Assembly (NCBI RefSeq): GCF_023716465.1
Contig: NZ_CP092415.1
Coordinates: forward strand, 969,501 to 1,033,500
Length of the DNA: 64,000 nucleotides
Source of the DNA: Flagellimonas marinaquae
GTDB taxonomy: Bacteria; Bacteroidota; Bacteroidia; Flavobacteriales; Flavobacteriaceae
Direction of reading: 5' to 3'
The notes under the pieces were generated by a model. It was not told the origin of the DNA and searched no databases. It saw only the letters and a program-made list of their open reading frames with translations. Shown here one piece after another: positions 24,839-34,610 of this stretch (position 1 is the first letter of the stretch; each line of letters opens with the position of its first letter). Made by a program: the position numbers and the translations under genes.

Positions 24839-25318
24839 ATGAAACGACTACTAAAACAACTCGTTTTTAAGTACATTGGGCAGGAACACCGGAGCCCGAG
24901 CCCATTGAACAGTCATGAAAAGTACAAGAAATCCGGACTCACTCATGAGGAAGCCCTTACCATTAGGGAAAAAATCCAAAGTGCCTTTGAGGTAGAAAAG
25001 ATCTACAGGAACAATACCATGGGACTCGACGAACTATCCGAGCACATCCAAGAAAACCGGTATAAAGTATCCCAAGTGATCAACACCTACCTTGCAAAAA
25101 ACTTTTATTCATTTTTAAATGAATATAGGATCAACGAGGCTAAGCAACTTTTGGTAACGGATCCAAACTTAAGTGTAAAAGCAGTTATGTACGAAGTAGG
25201 TTTTAACAGTAAGAACAGCTTCTACAATGCCTTCAAGAAAATTACGGGACACTGTCCCAACAATTACAGGGCATTGGCCAATGCAGATTTTGTACAGACC
25301 AAAATTCAAATGGCCTAA
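24839..25318 (+). CDS. Small AraC-domain DNA-binding protein
   Basis: A 159-residue protein consisting almost only of the AraC helix-turn-helix pair (about residues 60-148), after a basic N-terminal 50 residues. Its DNA-binding domain resembles that of the preceding membrane regulator (MGLDELSEHIQENRYKVSQV against INLDMVAEKLDTTRHNTSQL). It is probably a soluble paralogue lacking the sensor. The gene begins 75 nt after the first regulator and ends before a strong terminator, so the two regulators form a unit in front of the SusC/SusD genes. Confidence 0.85.
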   Translation: MKRLLKQLVFKYIGQEHRSPSPLNSHEKYKKSGLTHEEALTIREKIQSAFEVEKIYRNNTMGLDELSEHIQENRYKVSQVINTYLAKNFYSFLNEYRINEAKQLLVTDPNLSVKAVMYEVGFNSKNSFYNAFKKITGHCPNNYRALANADFVQTKIQMA

Positions 25319-25703
25319 CTAACTACCAACATTACTCTTCAAAAATGGTTTGGACCTAACGGAAAAAGTCTCTTGTTCTCTCAAGAGACTTTTTTATTGC
25401 TCATTATCAAACAGTTACTGTTACATTTCTTAGAATGTTAAAATCGGTACTTCCCCATAGGGATTTCAATTTATAAGGTTCTCGCCGTTTAAAAAGTACC
25501 TGTTCCAAAACCGATTTGGGTTGATTTGTTATGCAATTGTAAAGGTAGGGCGGTGAGAGGCCTTACTTCTTAAAAAAACAAAATCCATTGAGTTTTGTTC
25601 ACTTCCCAGAAGTATTATTTGAATTAGCTATCAATATCCTTGCGCCGTCCACCTTTCTCAGTTGCCCTAACTCATTTCAAATTACTAACAAAAGTTTAAT
25701 CGT
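25319..25703. other. Regulatory region upstream of the SusC gene (385 nt)
   Basis: After the terminator at 25363-25395 there are about 300 nt with no ORF. A TATCCTTG element at 25635-25642 resembles a -7 box but has no well-spaced -33 partner. This is the likely binding zone for the two upstream AraC-type regulators. Confidence 0.45.
25363..25395 (+). terminator. Terminator of the AraC regulator genes
   Basis: AAAAGTCTCTTG (25364-25375) pairs perfectly with CAAGAGACTTTT (25382-25393) around a 6-nt loop and runs into T residues. Confidence 0.88.
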
Positions 25704-28700
25704 ATGAAAGTAAAGAAACTGTTTGGAGCACTAGCGGCAATGTGTTTATCCATACTATTTGCCCATGCCCAGGAAAAAACGGTCACCGGAACGGTCACCG
25801 ACCAAGATGGCGTGCCCTTGCCCGGTGTAAACATCGTTGTTAAGGGTACGGTACGTGGAACACAATCCGATTTTGATGGCAACTACGCCCTACAAGCCAG
25901 TACAGGAGATGTACTGGTGTTTTCGTATTTGGGCCAAAGAACACTGGAAAGAAGTGTAGGCGATGCAAGTACGATCAATGTACAAATGCAAGAAGATGCC
26001 TCTCAACTCGAAGAGGTAGTAGTAACCGCCCAAGGTATTGTTCGGGAAAAACGTTCGTTGGGCTATTCAGTGACCACGGTAGAGTCCGATAAGGTAGAAT
26101 CCAGGCCCGAAGCAGATGTGGCCCGGGTATTGAACGGCAAGGTAGCAGGGGTAAATATTACCTCCAACAACGGTATGTCCGGTTCAGGAACCAACATTAT
26201 CATCCGAGGGTATTCATCGGCAACCCAATCCAACCAACCCCTATTTATTGTTGATGGAATCCCATTTGATTCAGGTACCAATACCCAATCCAACTTTTTG
26301 GACGGAAACACTGAGTCCAGCCGGTTTCTGGATCTTGACCCCAATAATATTGAAAGTGTAAGTGTCCTAAAAGGATTAAGTGCAACGGTTTTATATGGTA
26401 ACCGTGGCAGAAACGGTGTAATCCTGATCACCACCAAAGGTGCGGCCACAGGCGATGCCCCTACCAAGACCGAAGTTTCCGTAACACAATCCGTATTTAT
26501 GTCCAAAGCGGTACTTCCTAAATTTCAGGATAATTATGGCGGTGGTTTCCACCAAGGCTTTGGATACTTTTTTAGTAACTGGGGTCCACGATTCGATAGA
26601 ACGGATGATGACGGAATTGCCTCGGCGGGACAATACCTGGGCACAGGGCCAAATGGCGTTGCTGTTTTGCAGCATCCCTTTAACTATATAGCCGACCCTA
26701 CATTAATTGCTGGCTATGAAGACTTATTGGATGATCAATATTTGTACAAACCCTACAACGGTGTCGAAGATTTTTTTAGAACCGGTTACGTGTACAGTAC
26801 CTCTGTAAATGTTCGAGGAGGGTCGGAAAAAGTAAGCTTTAATGCAAATTACGGTAGAACGGAAGATATCGGGGTAACCCCAGGGAACCGGTTATTACGA
26901 AACAATTTTAGTTTAGGGGGCAACGCCGCCCTTTCCAATAACTTTACCGTTTCCGGGGTGTTCAACTTTGCAAGAACCGGATACAAGTCGCCACCCAATG
27001 CAGTAAGTACGGGTAGTGGTGCTGCTTTTGATGGTTCCGCTATCTTTGGCGACGTACTTTACACACCACGGAGTGTAGATCTTACCAACCTACCGTTCCA
27101 AGCTGTAGATGGAAGAAGTTTGTACTATAGATCTGGTAACGACATTCAAAATCCATATTGGACCGTAGCAAACTCCAAGACCTCCCAAGAAACAGACCGG
27201 TTTACAGGAAATATCTCCATGAGCTATGCCCTTAACGATTGGATGAACCTCACCTATCGTGTAGGTCTGGACACCTATACAGAGTTAAACTCTTATGGAC
27301 AAAACAGAGGTGGTGTGGATGGTCCAACTTTGGGAATCTTACGAACCAGTTCGGTTAGAAACTCCATTTGGAACCACGATCTTATTTTAAGTGCAGAGAA
27401 AAGACTATCCGACGACTTTAACCTCACCGCTACATTGGGCGCGAACAGTAGAAGAGACACCTTTGCACAAGATGGAATAGAAAGTCAAGGGCAATTGGTG
27501 TTTGGAGTATTGGAACATTACAACTTCACCACACCATCATCGGTGAACTCCTTTTCAGGAATCGATCTAAATCAAAATTTTGAAGAAAATCTGGTCGGTA
27601 TTTATTTGGACGCCACCCTATCCTACAAAGATTGGATGTACTTAAACGTGGTGGGCAGAAATGATTGGTCCTCCACATTGGAAAGAGAAAACAATTCATT
27701 GTTCTACCCCGGCGCCAGTGTTTCTTTTATACCTACCACTGCATTTCCATCACTGCAAGGAAATGTGCTCAACTATGCCAAACTTAGGGTAGGTTATGGT
27801 TCATCTGCAGGTTTCCCAACACCTTTTAACACTCGGGATGTTCTCTCGTTGGGCGCAAGAACCTTTGTGGACTTTAATGGAAATGTAGTTTCTGGAAATA
27901 CGGTTTCCGATATTCTGGGTAACCGGGATTTATCTCCAGAAAGAGTACAAGAACTGGAAATTGGTCTGGACACCCGATTGTTCAACAGACTCAATTTTAA
28001 TCTGAGTTTATATCAAAAATCAACTACGGACCTTATTACCAACCGTACCTTGGATAGCTCAACAGGTTTCCGCTCCACATTTGTAAACATCGGAGAAGTA
28101 GAGACCAAAGGTATTGAAGCGGACTATGACTTCAATATCTTAAGGGAAAGTGAAGCTGGTATCGGATTTAACATCGCTGGTAATTTTACAGCAAGCGAAA
28201 CTACTGTCACCGACTTGGCAGAAGGCACCAACAATATCCTATTGACCTTTGCGGTTGCTGGCGAGGCGGCAAACTATGCAGTAGAAGGCCGACCATTTGG
28301 TGTATTGCTTGGCAGCACCATACAAAGAGATGACAATGGCAATAAGGTAGTTGGGCCGAACGGACGCTATTTGGTGGACAACAATATCACAGAAATCGGT
28401 GACCCCAACCCAGATTGGACCACAGCATTGATCCCTACCATTACCTATAAGAATTTCACCCTCTCCGCAAACCTTCAATACCGCCATGGCGGTGATGTAT
28501 ACTCGGTGACCACAGCAGGGCTTATTGGTCGTGGAGTAGTAGATCCAGATGACCCAATAGATAGGGAAACCAATTATGTGTTGCCCGGCGTATTTGCGGA
28601 CGGTACTCCAAACAACGTGGCCATATCGTCCACCGAATTTGGGTTCAACACATTCTTTGGCGGGGACATTAACGAAGTGAATGTTTTTGATGGAACTACT

Positions 28701-28946
28701 ATCCGTGTTCAAGAAGCTTCCTTGGGCTACAGCATTCCAAAGAAAATGTTGGACAAAACACCCTTCGGTAGCCTTTCGCTAACATTATCGGGAACCAATT
28801 TATGGTACAAAGCAGTAAACTTTCCGGACAATGTGCGCTACGATACCAACTCCTCCAGTACAGGTGTGGGCAATGGTCAAGGGATCGATTTCTTTACGGG
28901 GCCCTCAACAAGAAGGTATGGTCTTACCGTAAGAGCATCATTTTAA
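25704..28946 (+). CDS. SusC/RagA-family TonB-linked outer-membrane transporter
   Basis: A 1080-residue outer-membrane protein that would import an oligosaccharide or other large nutrient with energy from TonB. It has a signal peptide (1-22), a carboxypeptidase-regulatory-like beta domain (about 25-100) with the typical DQDGVPLPGVNIVVKGT start, then the SusC signature region SDFDGNYAL and a plug domain (VRGY-like IIRGYSS near residue 170). A long beta-barrel ends in an aromatic residue (VRASF). The SusD partner follows after 30 nt. The substrate cannot be told: no glycoside hydrolase lies within the window next to it. Confidence 0.95.
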   Translation: MKVKKLFGALAAMCLSILFAHAQEKTVTGTVTDQDGVPLPGVNIVVKGTVRGTQSDFDGNYALQASTGDVLVFSYLGQRTLERSVGDASTINVQMQEDASQLEEVVVTAQGIVREKRSLGYSVTTVESDKVESRPEADVARVLNGKVAGVNITSNNGMSGSGTNIIIRGYSSATQSNQPLFIVDGIPFDSGTNTQSNFLDGNTESSRFLDLDPNNIESVSVLKGLSATVLYGNRGRNGVILITTKGAATGDAPTKTEVSVTQSVFMSKAVLPKFQDNYGGGFHQGFGYFFSNWGPRFDRTDDDGIASAGQYLGTGPNGVAVLQHPFNYIADPTLIAGYEDLLDDQYLYKPYNGVEDFFRTGYVYSTSVNVRGGSEKVSFNANYGRTEDIGVTPGNRLLRNNFSLGGNAALSNNFTVSGVFNFARTGYKSPPNAVSTGSGAAFDGSAIFGDVLYTPRSVDLTNLPFQAVDGRSLYYRSGNDIQNPYWTVANSKTSQETDRFTGNISMSYALNDWMNLTYRVGLDTYTELNSYGQNRGGVDGPTLGILRTSSVRNSIWNHDLILSAEKRLSDDFNLTATLGANSRRDTFAQDGIESQGQLVFGVLEHYNFTTPSSVNSFSGIDLNQNFEENLVGIYLDATLSYKDWMYLNVVGRNDWSSTLERENNSLFYPGASVSFIPTTAFPSLQGNVLNYAKLRVGYGSSAGFPTPFNTRDVLSLGARTFVDFNGNVVSGNTVSDILGNRDLSPERVQELEIGLDTRLFNRLNFNLSLYQKSTTDLITNRTLDSSTGFRSTFVNIGEVETKGIEADYDFNILRESEAGIGFNIAGNFTASETTVTDLAEGTNNILLTFAVAGEAANYAVEGRPFGVLLGSTIQRDDNGNKVVGPNGRYLVDNNITEIGDPNPDWTTALIPTITYKNFTLSANLQYRHGGDVYSVTTAGLIGRGVVDPDDPIDRETNYVLPGVFADGTPNNVAISSTEFGFNTFFGGDINEVNVFDGTTIRVQEASLGYSIPKKMLDKTPFGSLSLTLSGTNLWYKAVNFPDNVRYDTNSSSTGVGNGQGIDFFTGPSTRRYGLTVRASF

Positions 28947-28976
28947 AAGCAGCTAACTAGAATCAAAAAATATATT

Positions 28977-30692
28977 ATGAAAAAAATATCAAATATACTA
29001 AGTCTCTTAATCGCTGCACTGACGATCATGTTGGGCTGCGAGACCACATCCTTAGATGTTGTGGAGAGCCCAAATGCATTGAACCCCTCACAGGCGAGTG
29101 TTGATTTCTTTTTGAATCAAATACAACTAATGACCGCACAAATCCATTCTGGCGAAGAGGGACGTGCAGAGAACGGACTAAGTCAGTTTGGCATGGAACC
29201 GGTCCGTATGCAACATGGTTTTGGACCCACATACCGCGAGAATTACGACCCATCGGATTTTGACCGGGTTTGGGACAATGTATATGCCCGGGCATTGATA
29301 GACATACGCACCATGAATCCCTTGGCCGAAGAAGCCGGGCAATTTACACACATTGCCATAGGGCAAATTTTGGAAGCCTATATAATGATGTCGATGGTGG
29401 ATTTCTTTGGAGATGTTCCCTATTCCGAAGCAGTTTCGGGCGGCGAAGGCATCCTTAATCCAACCGTGGATTCCGGCGCATCCATTTATCAGGCAGCAGA
29501 TCAGCTCTTGGTTGATGCCATTGCAAACCTCGGCAAGGACGAAACTTCGTTGCCGTTGAACGATCTTTTCTATAACGGAAACGAAGGGCAGTGGAGAAAG
29601 GTGGCCAACACCATGCGCCTAAAGTTGTATCTGCAGACACGTTTGGCAAACGCAGGAGGTTTTGGCGCCTCGGTTTCTACCTCGCGCATCAACGAATTGA
29701 TCAATAGCAACCAATTGATTTTAGATGCTTCCGATGATTTCTATTTTCAATGGGGCACAAACAATGCTTCACCTGATAGTAGACATCCATATTTCGATGC
29801 CAATTACGACGGCGCCGGACCTAGTTCGGATTTTTATACATCCAACTATTATATGAATCTAATGGCCAACCAGTATAGTGAACCAGACCCTAGAATCCGG
29901 TATTATTTTTACCGTCAACAGGAAGACTATTCCGGAGCTGATGTAGTCACCAAGGAGTGCGTTACCGAAATATCCTTGCCTTCATGGTGGGACCCATCGG
30001 AACCCTATTGTTTGGTACCGTCCACCAATGGGCTCAGCGGATATTGGGGCAGAAACCACTTGGACGATGACGGTATTCCACCAGATGATGCCTTTAGAAC
30101 ATTGCACGGCACATACCCTGTGGGCGGCCCTTTTGACGACAATACATTTAGAAATGTATCGGGATCATCCGCCATTAACGAAGGACTGGTGGGCGCTGGT
30201 ATTTCCCCCATACTGATGTCCTCTTACACCTATTTTATGTTGGCAGAAGCCGCATTGACCTTAAATACAACTGGAAATGCTAGGGATTATCTGGAATCGG
30301 GCATAAGACAATCCATTGGAACCGTGGTAAATTTTGGAGCCTCCTTGGCAACCGGAACAGGTTTTGAAGCAACGACCACGGCCATAGACAACCATGTTGC
30401 GGAAATATTGACCAGTTATGATGCTGCCGATGATACCGGCAAATTACGCATAATTATAGAGCAATATTTTATTGCGCTTTGGTGCAATGGCATTGAAGCC
30501 TACAACACGTACAGAAGAACAGGGCAGCCCGATAATCTTACACCGGCCTTCACAACTCCCGACCCAGGACCGTTCCTAAGGTCTATGTGGTATTCACAGA
30601 CGGCAGCGGACAGTAACACCAATATTACGCAAAAGAGCGCTCCGAGCACACCGGTGTTCTGGGATACCAACCCTGATGGTTTCGTTGATTGA
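28977..30692 (+). CDS. SusD/RagB-family surface lipoprotein
   Basis: A 571-residue lipoprotein, partner lid of the SusC transporter. The lipobox ends at Cys near residue 21 (IMLGC), and a helical TPR-like body follows with SusD-type segments such as GQILEAYIMMSMVDFFGDVPYSEA. The C-terminal half is loop-rich and contributes to ligand binding. The length is normal for the SusD-like SusD_2 group. The gene lies 30 nt after SusC and 23 nt before a third lipoprotein gene. Confidence 0.93.
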   Translation: MKKISNILSLLIAALTIMLGCETTSLDVVESPNALNPSQASVDFFLNQIQLMTAQIHSGEEGRAENGLSQFGMEPVRMQHGFGPTYRENYDPSDFDRVWDNVYARALIDIRTMNPLAEEAGQFTHIAIGQILEAYIMMSMVDFFGDVPYSEAVSGGEGILNPTVDSGASIYQAADQLLVDAIANLGKDETSLPLNDLFYNGNEGQWRKVANTMRLKLYLQTRLANAGGFGASVSTSRINELINSNQLILDASDDFYFQWGTNNASPDSRHPYFDANYDGAGPSSDFYTSNYYMNLMANQYSEPDPRIRYYFYRQQEDYSGADVVTKECVTEISLPSWWDPSEPYCLVPSTNGLSGYWGRNHLDDDGIPPDDAFRTLHGTYPVGGPFDDNTFRNVSGSSAINEGLVGAGISPILMSSYTYFMLAEAALTLNTTGNARDYLESGIRQSIGTVVNFGASLATGTGFEATTTAIDNHVAEILTSYDAADDTGKLRIIIEQYFIALWCNGIEAYNTYRRTGQPDNLTPAFTTPDPGPFLRSMWYSQTAADSNTNITQKSAPSTPVFWDTNPDGFVD

Positions 30693-30715
30693 TTCATAAC
30701 AAAAAAACAATACAG

Positions 30716-31516
30716 ATGAAAAGTAACTTTAAATATATAATCGGGTTGGCACTCTTAGCTATTGGGATTGTCGCCTGTGAAGACAGCGATAAAAACCCGT
30801 TTAATGTTTTTGAACTAGAGGATTCGGCCTCGCCCTATGTCCGGATAGTTTTAGATGAAACCATTGTGGCCAAAGGCGACCTTGCCTCCTCTTCGTTAAC
30901 CGGCACTGTAGATGACCCTAGCGACAATGTGGCCTCTTGGGAACTAAGCGTAACGTTGGAATCTGGTGGGGTTTCCACCGACACGGTCCAGCTTATGACC
31001 ATTACAGAGTTTCCTAGTGACATTTCCATTCCATACCCAGATATTGCAAGTGCTCTTGGAATTACGATAGACGACATTTCGGGAGGTGATTTTATCCGCT
31101 TTTTGGGCAAGTCCACCGGCACCGATGGCACCGTGACCACCGTGGACAATTATAGTGCTACGATTACCGGTCAGCCAGAGCAGTTACAGGCCTTTAATTT
31201 TATTGTTCTGGTAAAGTGTTCACCTATTTCCGGGACAACAGTGCCGGGAACTTGGGTAATCGAAATGCAAGACCTATTCGGTGATGGTTGGGACGGTGCT
31301 TTTGTAACATTCGAGATCGATGGCGTAGCAACGGATTACACCTTCACCGCTGGCGACGCCGCAACCTTTAATGTAGAAGTGCCAGATGGAACAAGTTCGC
31401 TGGTCATATCTTATACAAGTGGTGCTTTTGAAGAAGAGCATGTTTACACAATTGAAACACCAAGTGGTGATGTACTCGGGCCTTTTGGACCCAATCCGTT
31501 GCCATGCATCAATTGA
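30716..31516 (+). CDS. Surface lipoprotein of the SusC/SusD operon
   Basis: A 266-residue lipoprotein with a lipobox Cys near residue 20 (IGIVACED). The ATG at 30716 is preferred over the in-frame ATG at 30689, because the latter overlaps the SusD stop and puts 9 charged residues before the signal peptide. The C-terminal 90 residues form a beta-rich domain opening with a DLFGDGWDGA motif, an Asp/Gly-rich turn that may bind calcium and recurs in Bacteroidota exported proteins. It is probably a third cell-surface component binding the same nutrient. The operon ends with a strong hairpin. Confidence 0.7.
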   Translation: MKSNFKYIIGLALLAIGIVACEDSDKNPFNVFELEDSASPYVRIVLDETIVAKGDLASSSLTGTVDDPSDNVASWELSVTLESGGVSTDTVQLMTITEFPSDISIPYPDIASALGITIDDISGGDFIRFLGKSTGTDGTVTTVDNYSATITGQPEQLQAFNFIVLVKCSPISGTTVPGTWVIEMQDLFGDGWDGAFVTFEIDGVATDYTFTAGDAATFNVEVPDGTSSLVISYTSGAFEEEHVYTIETPSGDVLGPFGPNPLPCIN

Positions 31517-31539
31517 TCTTTACATACTATCCAACCCAG

Positions 31540-31574
31540 AAAGTCCCGCTCCAAATTGGAGCGGGACTTTTGTT
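31540..31574 (+). terminator. Terminator of the SusC/SusD operon
   Basis: AAAGTCCCGCTCCAA (31540-31554) and TTGGAGCGGGACTTT (31556-31570) form a 15-bp perfect stem around a single A, followed by TGTTTT. Confidence 0.9.
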
Positions 31575-31681
31575 TTACTTAAAAACAGTTCTATTAAATC
31601 GGGATAGGTACTTGTGGTTGAGGATTACCTCAAAAAACTGTAAGTAAATGTAGTTTAGGGCAAGTAAAAAGTAATCTTCAG

Positions 31682-31773
31682 AACAGCCTTGAACCCAAAA
31701 TATCTTTTCAAAAGTATCTGTTTCATTTTTTGAATGTATTTGAATTAGTCCAATCCTCAAGGCTGTTTTTTTT
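31682..31773 (+). ncRNA. Possible structured RNA ending in a terminator-like arm
   Basis: AACAGCCTTGA (31682-31692) is the exact complement of TCAAGGCTGTT (31757-31767), and the second arm runs into eight T residues (31766-31773). A 64-nt A/T-rich stretch separates them. This could be a small RNA closed by a long-range stem, a leader-type structure or a second terminator. No promoter or ORF was identified within it. Confidence 0.3.
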
Positions 31774-31815
31774 ATTCCCAATAAAGGCAATCCAACACAG
31801 AATTGTGTAAATATG

Positions 31816-31850
31816 TTTGCTTTCAATTCAAACAATACCACGTAACTTTG
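31816..31850 (+). promoter_or_regulatory. Promoter of the MFS transporter gene
   Basis: TTTG at 31816-31819 and TAACTTTG at 31843-31850 fit the Bacteroidota consensus with a 23-nt spacer. The start codon follows after 18 nt, leaving a very short leader. Confidence 0.6.
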
Positions 31851-31868
31851 CCCACTAATTAAATTAGT

Positions 31869-33074
31869 TTGGACAACTCTTCACAACCAACAAATAAGAA
31901 AGCACTTTTATCTCTTGCCATTGGTGGTTTTGGTATTGGGCTTACGGAATTTGTTATTATGGGCATTCTGCCAAATATTGCTGGATCTCTAGAAATATCT
32001 ATCCCAAAAGCTGGCCATTTTATTGCCATTTATGCTTTGGGAGTGGTGATCGGAGCTCCTTTTATGGCTAGGCTTACTTCTGGTCTTAACCCCAAAAAAA
32101 CATTGCTCTTTTTAATGTTGTGGTTTACGGTTTTTAACACTTTATCCGCATTTTCCGGAAACTATTGGACCATGATGCTTTTTAGATTCCTTTCTGGTAT
32201 GCCTCACGGTGCTTTTTTTGGTATAGGTGCCGTTGTATCGGGATACTTGACCAAACCTGGCAAAGCGGCGCAGGCCATGGCCATAATGTTTTCCGGACTC
32301 ACGGTAGCCAATATTTTAGGGGTACCATTGGGCACATATATTGGTCAGGAATGGCATTGGAGCTATTCTTTTTTACTGGTCGGGATTTCCGGGATCGCCA
32401 CCTTGGCGAGTCTATATTTTTGGATGCCAAAACAAAATTTAGAAGAGGTTGGCCCACAGGAAAATCAAAATGAAACACCTGTACTCAAAAACAAAAAGCT
32501 TTGGGCTTTAATACTGTTGACCACCGTGGGCACTGGAGGTTTCTTTGCTTGGTACAGTTATATAGCACCCTTGGTAATTACCATTACAAAACTGCCCGAA
32601 GCAAATGTGGGCTATGTAATGATCATTGCCGGTGTGGGAATGTTCTTTGGAAATTTCCTAGGTGCAAGAATGGTAGAAATCTTAAATCCCGTAAAATCCG
32701 TGGTCATAAGTATGCTCTGCATGACACTGGCCTTGATCTTGAATTCTATTTTGGCAGAAAGCAGCATCGCTATCTATACCCTGAGTTTTATTGTGGGCGC
32801 AATCACCTTTTCAATTGCCACTCCAATCCAAATTGCCATTATAAAAGCTGCCAAGGGGGCAGAAAACCTAGGTTCGTCCATGAACCAAAGTGCTTTTAAC
32901 ATGGGTAATGCTTCAGGGGCTTATTTTGGTGGCTTGCCCATGGTATTTGGTCTGGAGGTGAACTACTCCAGTTTGGTCGGCGGTATGTTGGCCTTTATGG
33001 GTGCCGCTATCGGTATTGCCATTATTTATACACAAAGGGTTCAGAAAAAGAGAGAAGAAGCAATCAGGGATTAA
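31869..33074 (+). CDS. Major facilitator superfamily exporter
   Basis: A 401-residue inner-membrane protein with twelve predicted helices and MFS motifs of the sugar-efflux/AraJ-like DHA1 branch: an early GIGLTEFVIMGILP segment, GLNPKKTLL in the loop after helix 2, and GRFLSGMPHGAFFG-like sequence near residue 105. The start is TTG at 31869, placed just behind the promoter; the next ATG would remove the first helix. Substrates of this branch include sugars and drugs, so this call is general. Confidence 0.88.
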   Translation: MDNSSQPTNKKALLSLAIGGFGIGLTEFVIMGILPNIAGSLEISIPKAGHFIAIYALGVVIGAPFMARLTSGLNPKKTLLFLMLWFTVFNTLSAFSGNYWTMMLFRFLSGMPHGAFFGIGAVVSGYLTKPGKAAQAMAIMFSGLTVANILGVPLGTYIGQEWHWSYSFLLVGISGIATLASLYFWMPKQNLEEVGPQENQNETPVLKNKKLWALILLTTVGTGGFFAWYSYIAPLVITITKLPEANVGYVMIIAGVGMFFGNFLGARMVEILNPVKSVVISMLCMTLALILNSILAESSIAIYTLSFIVGAITFSIATPIQIAIIKAAKGAENLGSSMNQSAFNMGNASGAYFGGLPMVFGLEVNYSSLVGGMLAFMGAAIGIAIIYTQRVQKKREEAIRD

Positions 33075-33098
33075 ATACCAAATCAACTTAAAACCAGG

Positions 33099-33281
33099 TT
33101 ATTGCCCCAGTTCTTGAGCATTAAAAAATACCATTTCCCGATTTTGGAATTTGGCTGTTGCCTCTATGGGATTGCAACATACTTCACAATCCTCTATGTA
33201 TATTTGTTCACTTACCGAACTATCCAGCAAGAAAGAAATGGTTTCCCAACAGTACGGACATTGGAAAAAGTGTTCGTACAT
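33099..33281 (-). CDS. CPXCG-type cysteine-rich small protein
   Basis: A 60-residue protein with two cysteine pairs, CPYC at residues 8-11 and the CEVCC cluster at 32-36, making a zinc-ribbon-like site. Its length and pattern match the conserved CPXCG-motif family, whose function is unknown. It follows the TolC gene by only 3 nt and is the last gene of the efflux operon. Confidence 0.88.
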   Translation of the reverse strand: MYEHFFQCPYCWETISFLLDSSVSEQIYIEDCEVCCNPIEATAKFQNREMVFFNAQELGQ

Positions 33282-33284
33282 AAA

Positions 33285-34610
33285 TTAAAAATCTACATTG
33301 AGCAATTGTCCGCTAATTTGAAGCATTTGAAGCTCAGCCAACTTGGCATTGTACTTTGCCTGGCTTTTGGCCAATTCCGCATTCAGTAAATTTAGCTGCG
33401 CTTGTCTAAACTCAATGGAAGTAACTTGGCCCAATTTGTAGCGCTCATCCGTTCGCTTAAAATTGTTCTGATTGGTCTGTAGGTTCTTTTCTTGCACCTG
33501 CAATACAAAAAGGGCGTTGGTATAACTATCCCAAGCATTACGGATATCCCTTTCCACCTCTAATTGAATCTGCTTTTTGGCAATTTCTTGGTTCTTGTAG
33601 GCAATCTTGGCGTTTTTTATTCCTGTAATGGTGCTGCCACCATCGAACAGGTTCCAAGTAAGGTTAATGGTTCCCGTTACTCCTGTAGAAGTATTTTGGA
33701 GCACAAAAGCCAATGGACTGTTATTATTGGACTCGTTCCAGCCATAAGTTCCGGTAAGGCCAATCGTTGGCAGATAACCGCTTCTGGCCACTCTAATATT
33801 ATTGAGTCCCATATTTAAATCTTTTTCTGCGATCTGTAGTCTCACGTTGTTTAGCTGGGCCTCGTTGAACATACTTTCCATTTGTAGTTCGGGCACAAAA
33901 TTCACCGTGGTGTCCGCAGAAAAATTTGAGGAAAGCTCACGATTTAGTATCAAGTTTAAATCCCTCATGGTATTTCTTAGCTGCTGTCTGGAATTTAAGA
34001 GGTTAATACTGTCCGTATTGATATCGACTTCTGCATTGAGCACATCCAGACCCGTATTCTGTCCAAACTCAAATTGATACTCTGCTCTTTTAAGCCTATC
34101 CTTGGAAATTTCCAGAGCTTGTTCCAAGGTATTGGTGTTCTCCGTAAGGCGAGCTGCTTCATAATACACCGTGAACAACTGTAAAATGGTTGTTTCTATG
34201 GTTTGGCGCACCTCAAGCTCCGATTGCTGGGAACGCTCCTTAAAGTTTTTATAATTATAATAACGGCCCAAGCCATCGAATAGGGTATAGTTTACATTTA
34301 CGGCGGCACTATATCTTCTGGTTTCTGCTCCTTCGGCGGTTCTGGTATCGCCATTGGCAAGAACACCTTCGGAATCTTGTTTATCAATACTTCCGCTGGC
34401 ATTCCCGGTAACACTGGGCAAATAGCCAGAGTTTAGAATATCCGCATTGTTATCGCCTATTTGCTTTGTGTTGCGGGCAACCTGAATGTCCAGGTTGTTC
34501 TCCAAGACCAGATCAATGGCCTCTTCTTTTGTAAGGAGTTGATCTTGGGCCATGGCCAATGGACCAGATAAAGACAATGTTAAGAACAGGGTATAAAAAA
34601 TACTTTTCAT
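33285..34610 (-). CDS. TolC-family outer-membrane efflux channel
   Basis: A 441-residue exported protein with a signal peptide (about 1-21) and two repeats of the long-helix TolC/OEP domain, rich in coiled-coil segments (about 90-210 and 300-430). There is no lipobox. Its first base is shared with the last base of the RND pump gene, so translation is coupled. It forms the outer-membrane exit of the tripartite pump. Confidence 0.93.
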   Translation of the reverse strand: MKSIFYTLFLTLSLSGPLAMAQDQLLTKEEAIDLVLENNLDIQVARNTKQIGDNNADILNSGYLPSVTGNASGSIDKQDSEGVLANGDTRTAEGAETRRYSAAVNVNYTLFDGLGRYYNYKNFKERSQQSELEVRQTIETTILQLFTVYYEAARLTENTNTLEQALEISKDRLKRAEYQFEFGQNTGLDVLNAEVDINTDSINLLNSRQQLRNTMRDLNLILNRELSSNFSADTTVNFVPELQMESMFNEAQLNNVRLQIAEKDLNMGLNNIRVARSGYLPTIGLTGTYGWNESNNNSPLAFVLQNTSTGVTGTINLTWNLFDGGSTITGIKNAKIAYKNQEIAKKQIQLEVERDIRNAWDSYTNALFVLQVQEKNLQTNQNNFKRTDERYKLGQVTSIEFRQAQLNLLNAELAKSQAKYNAKLAELQMLQISGQLLNVDF

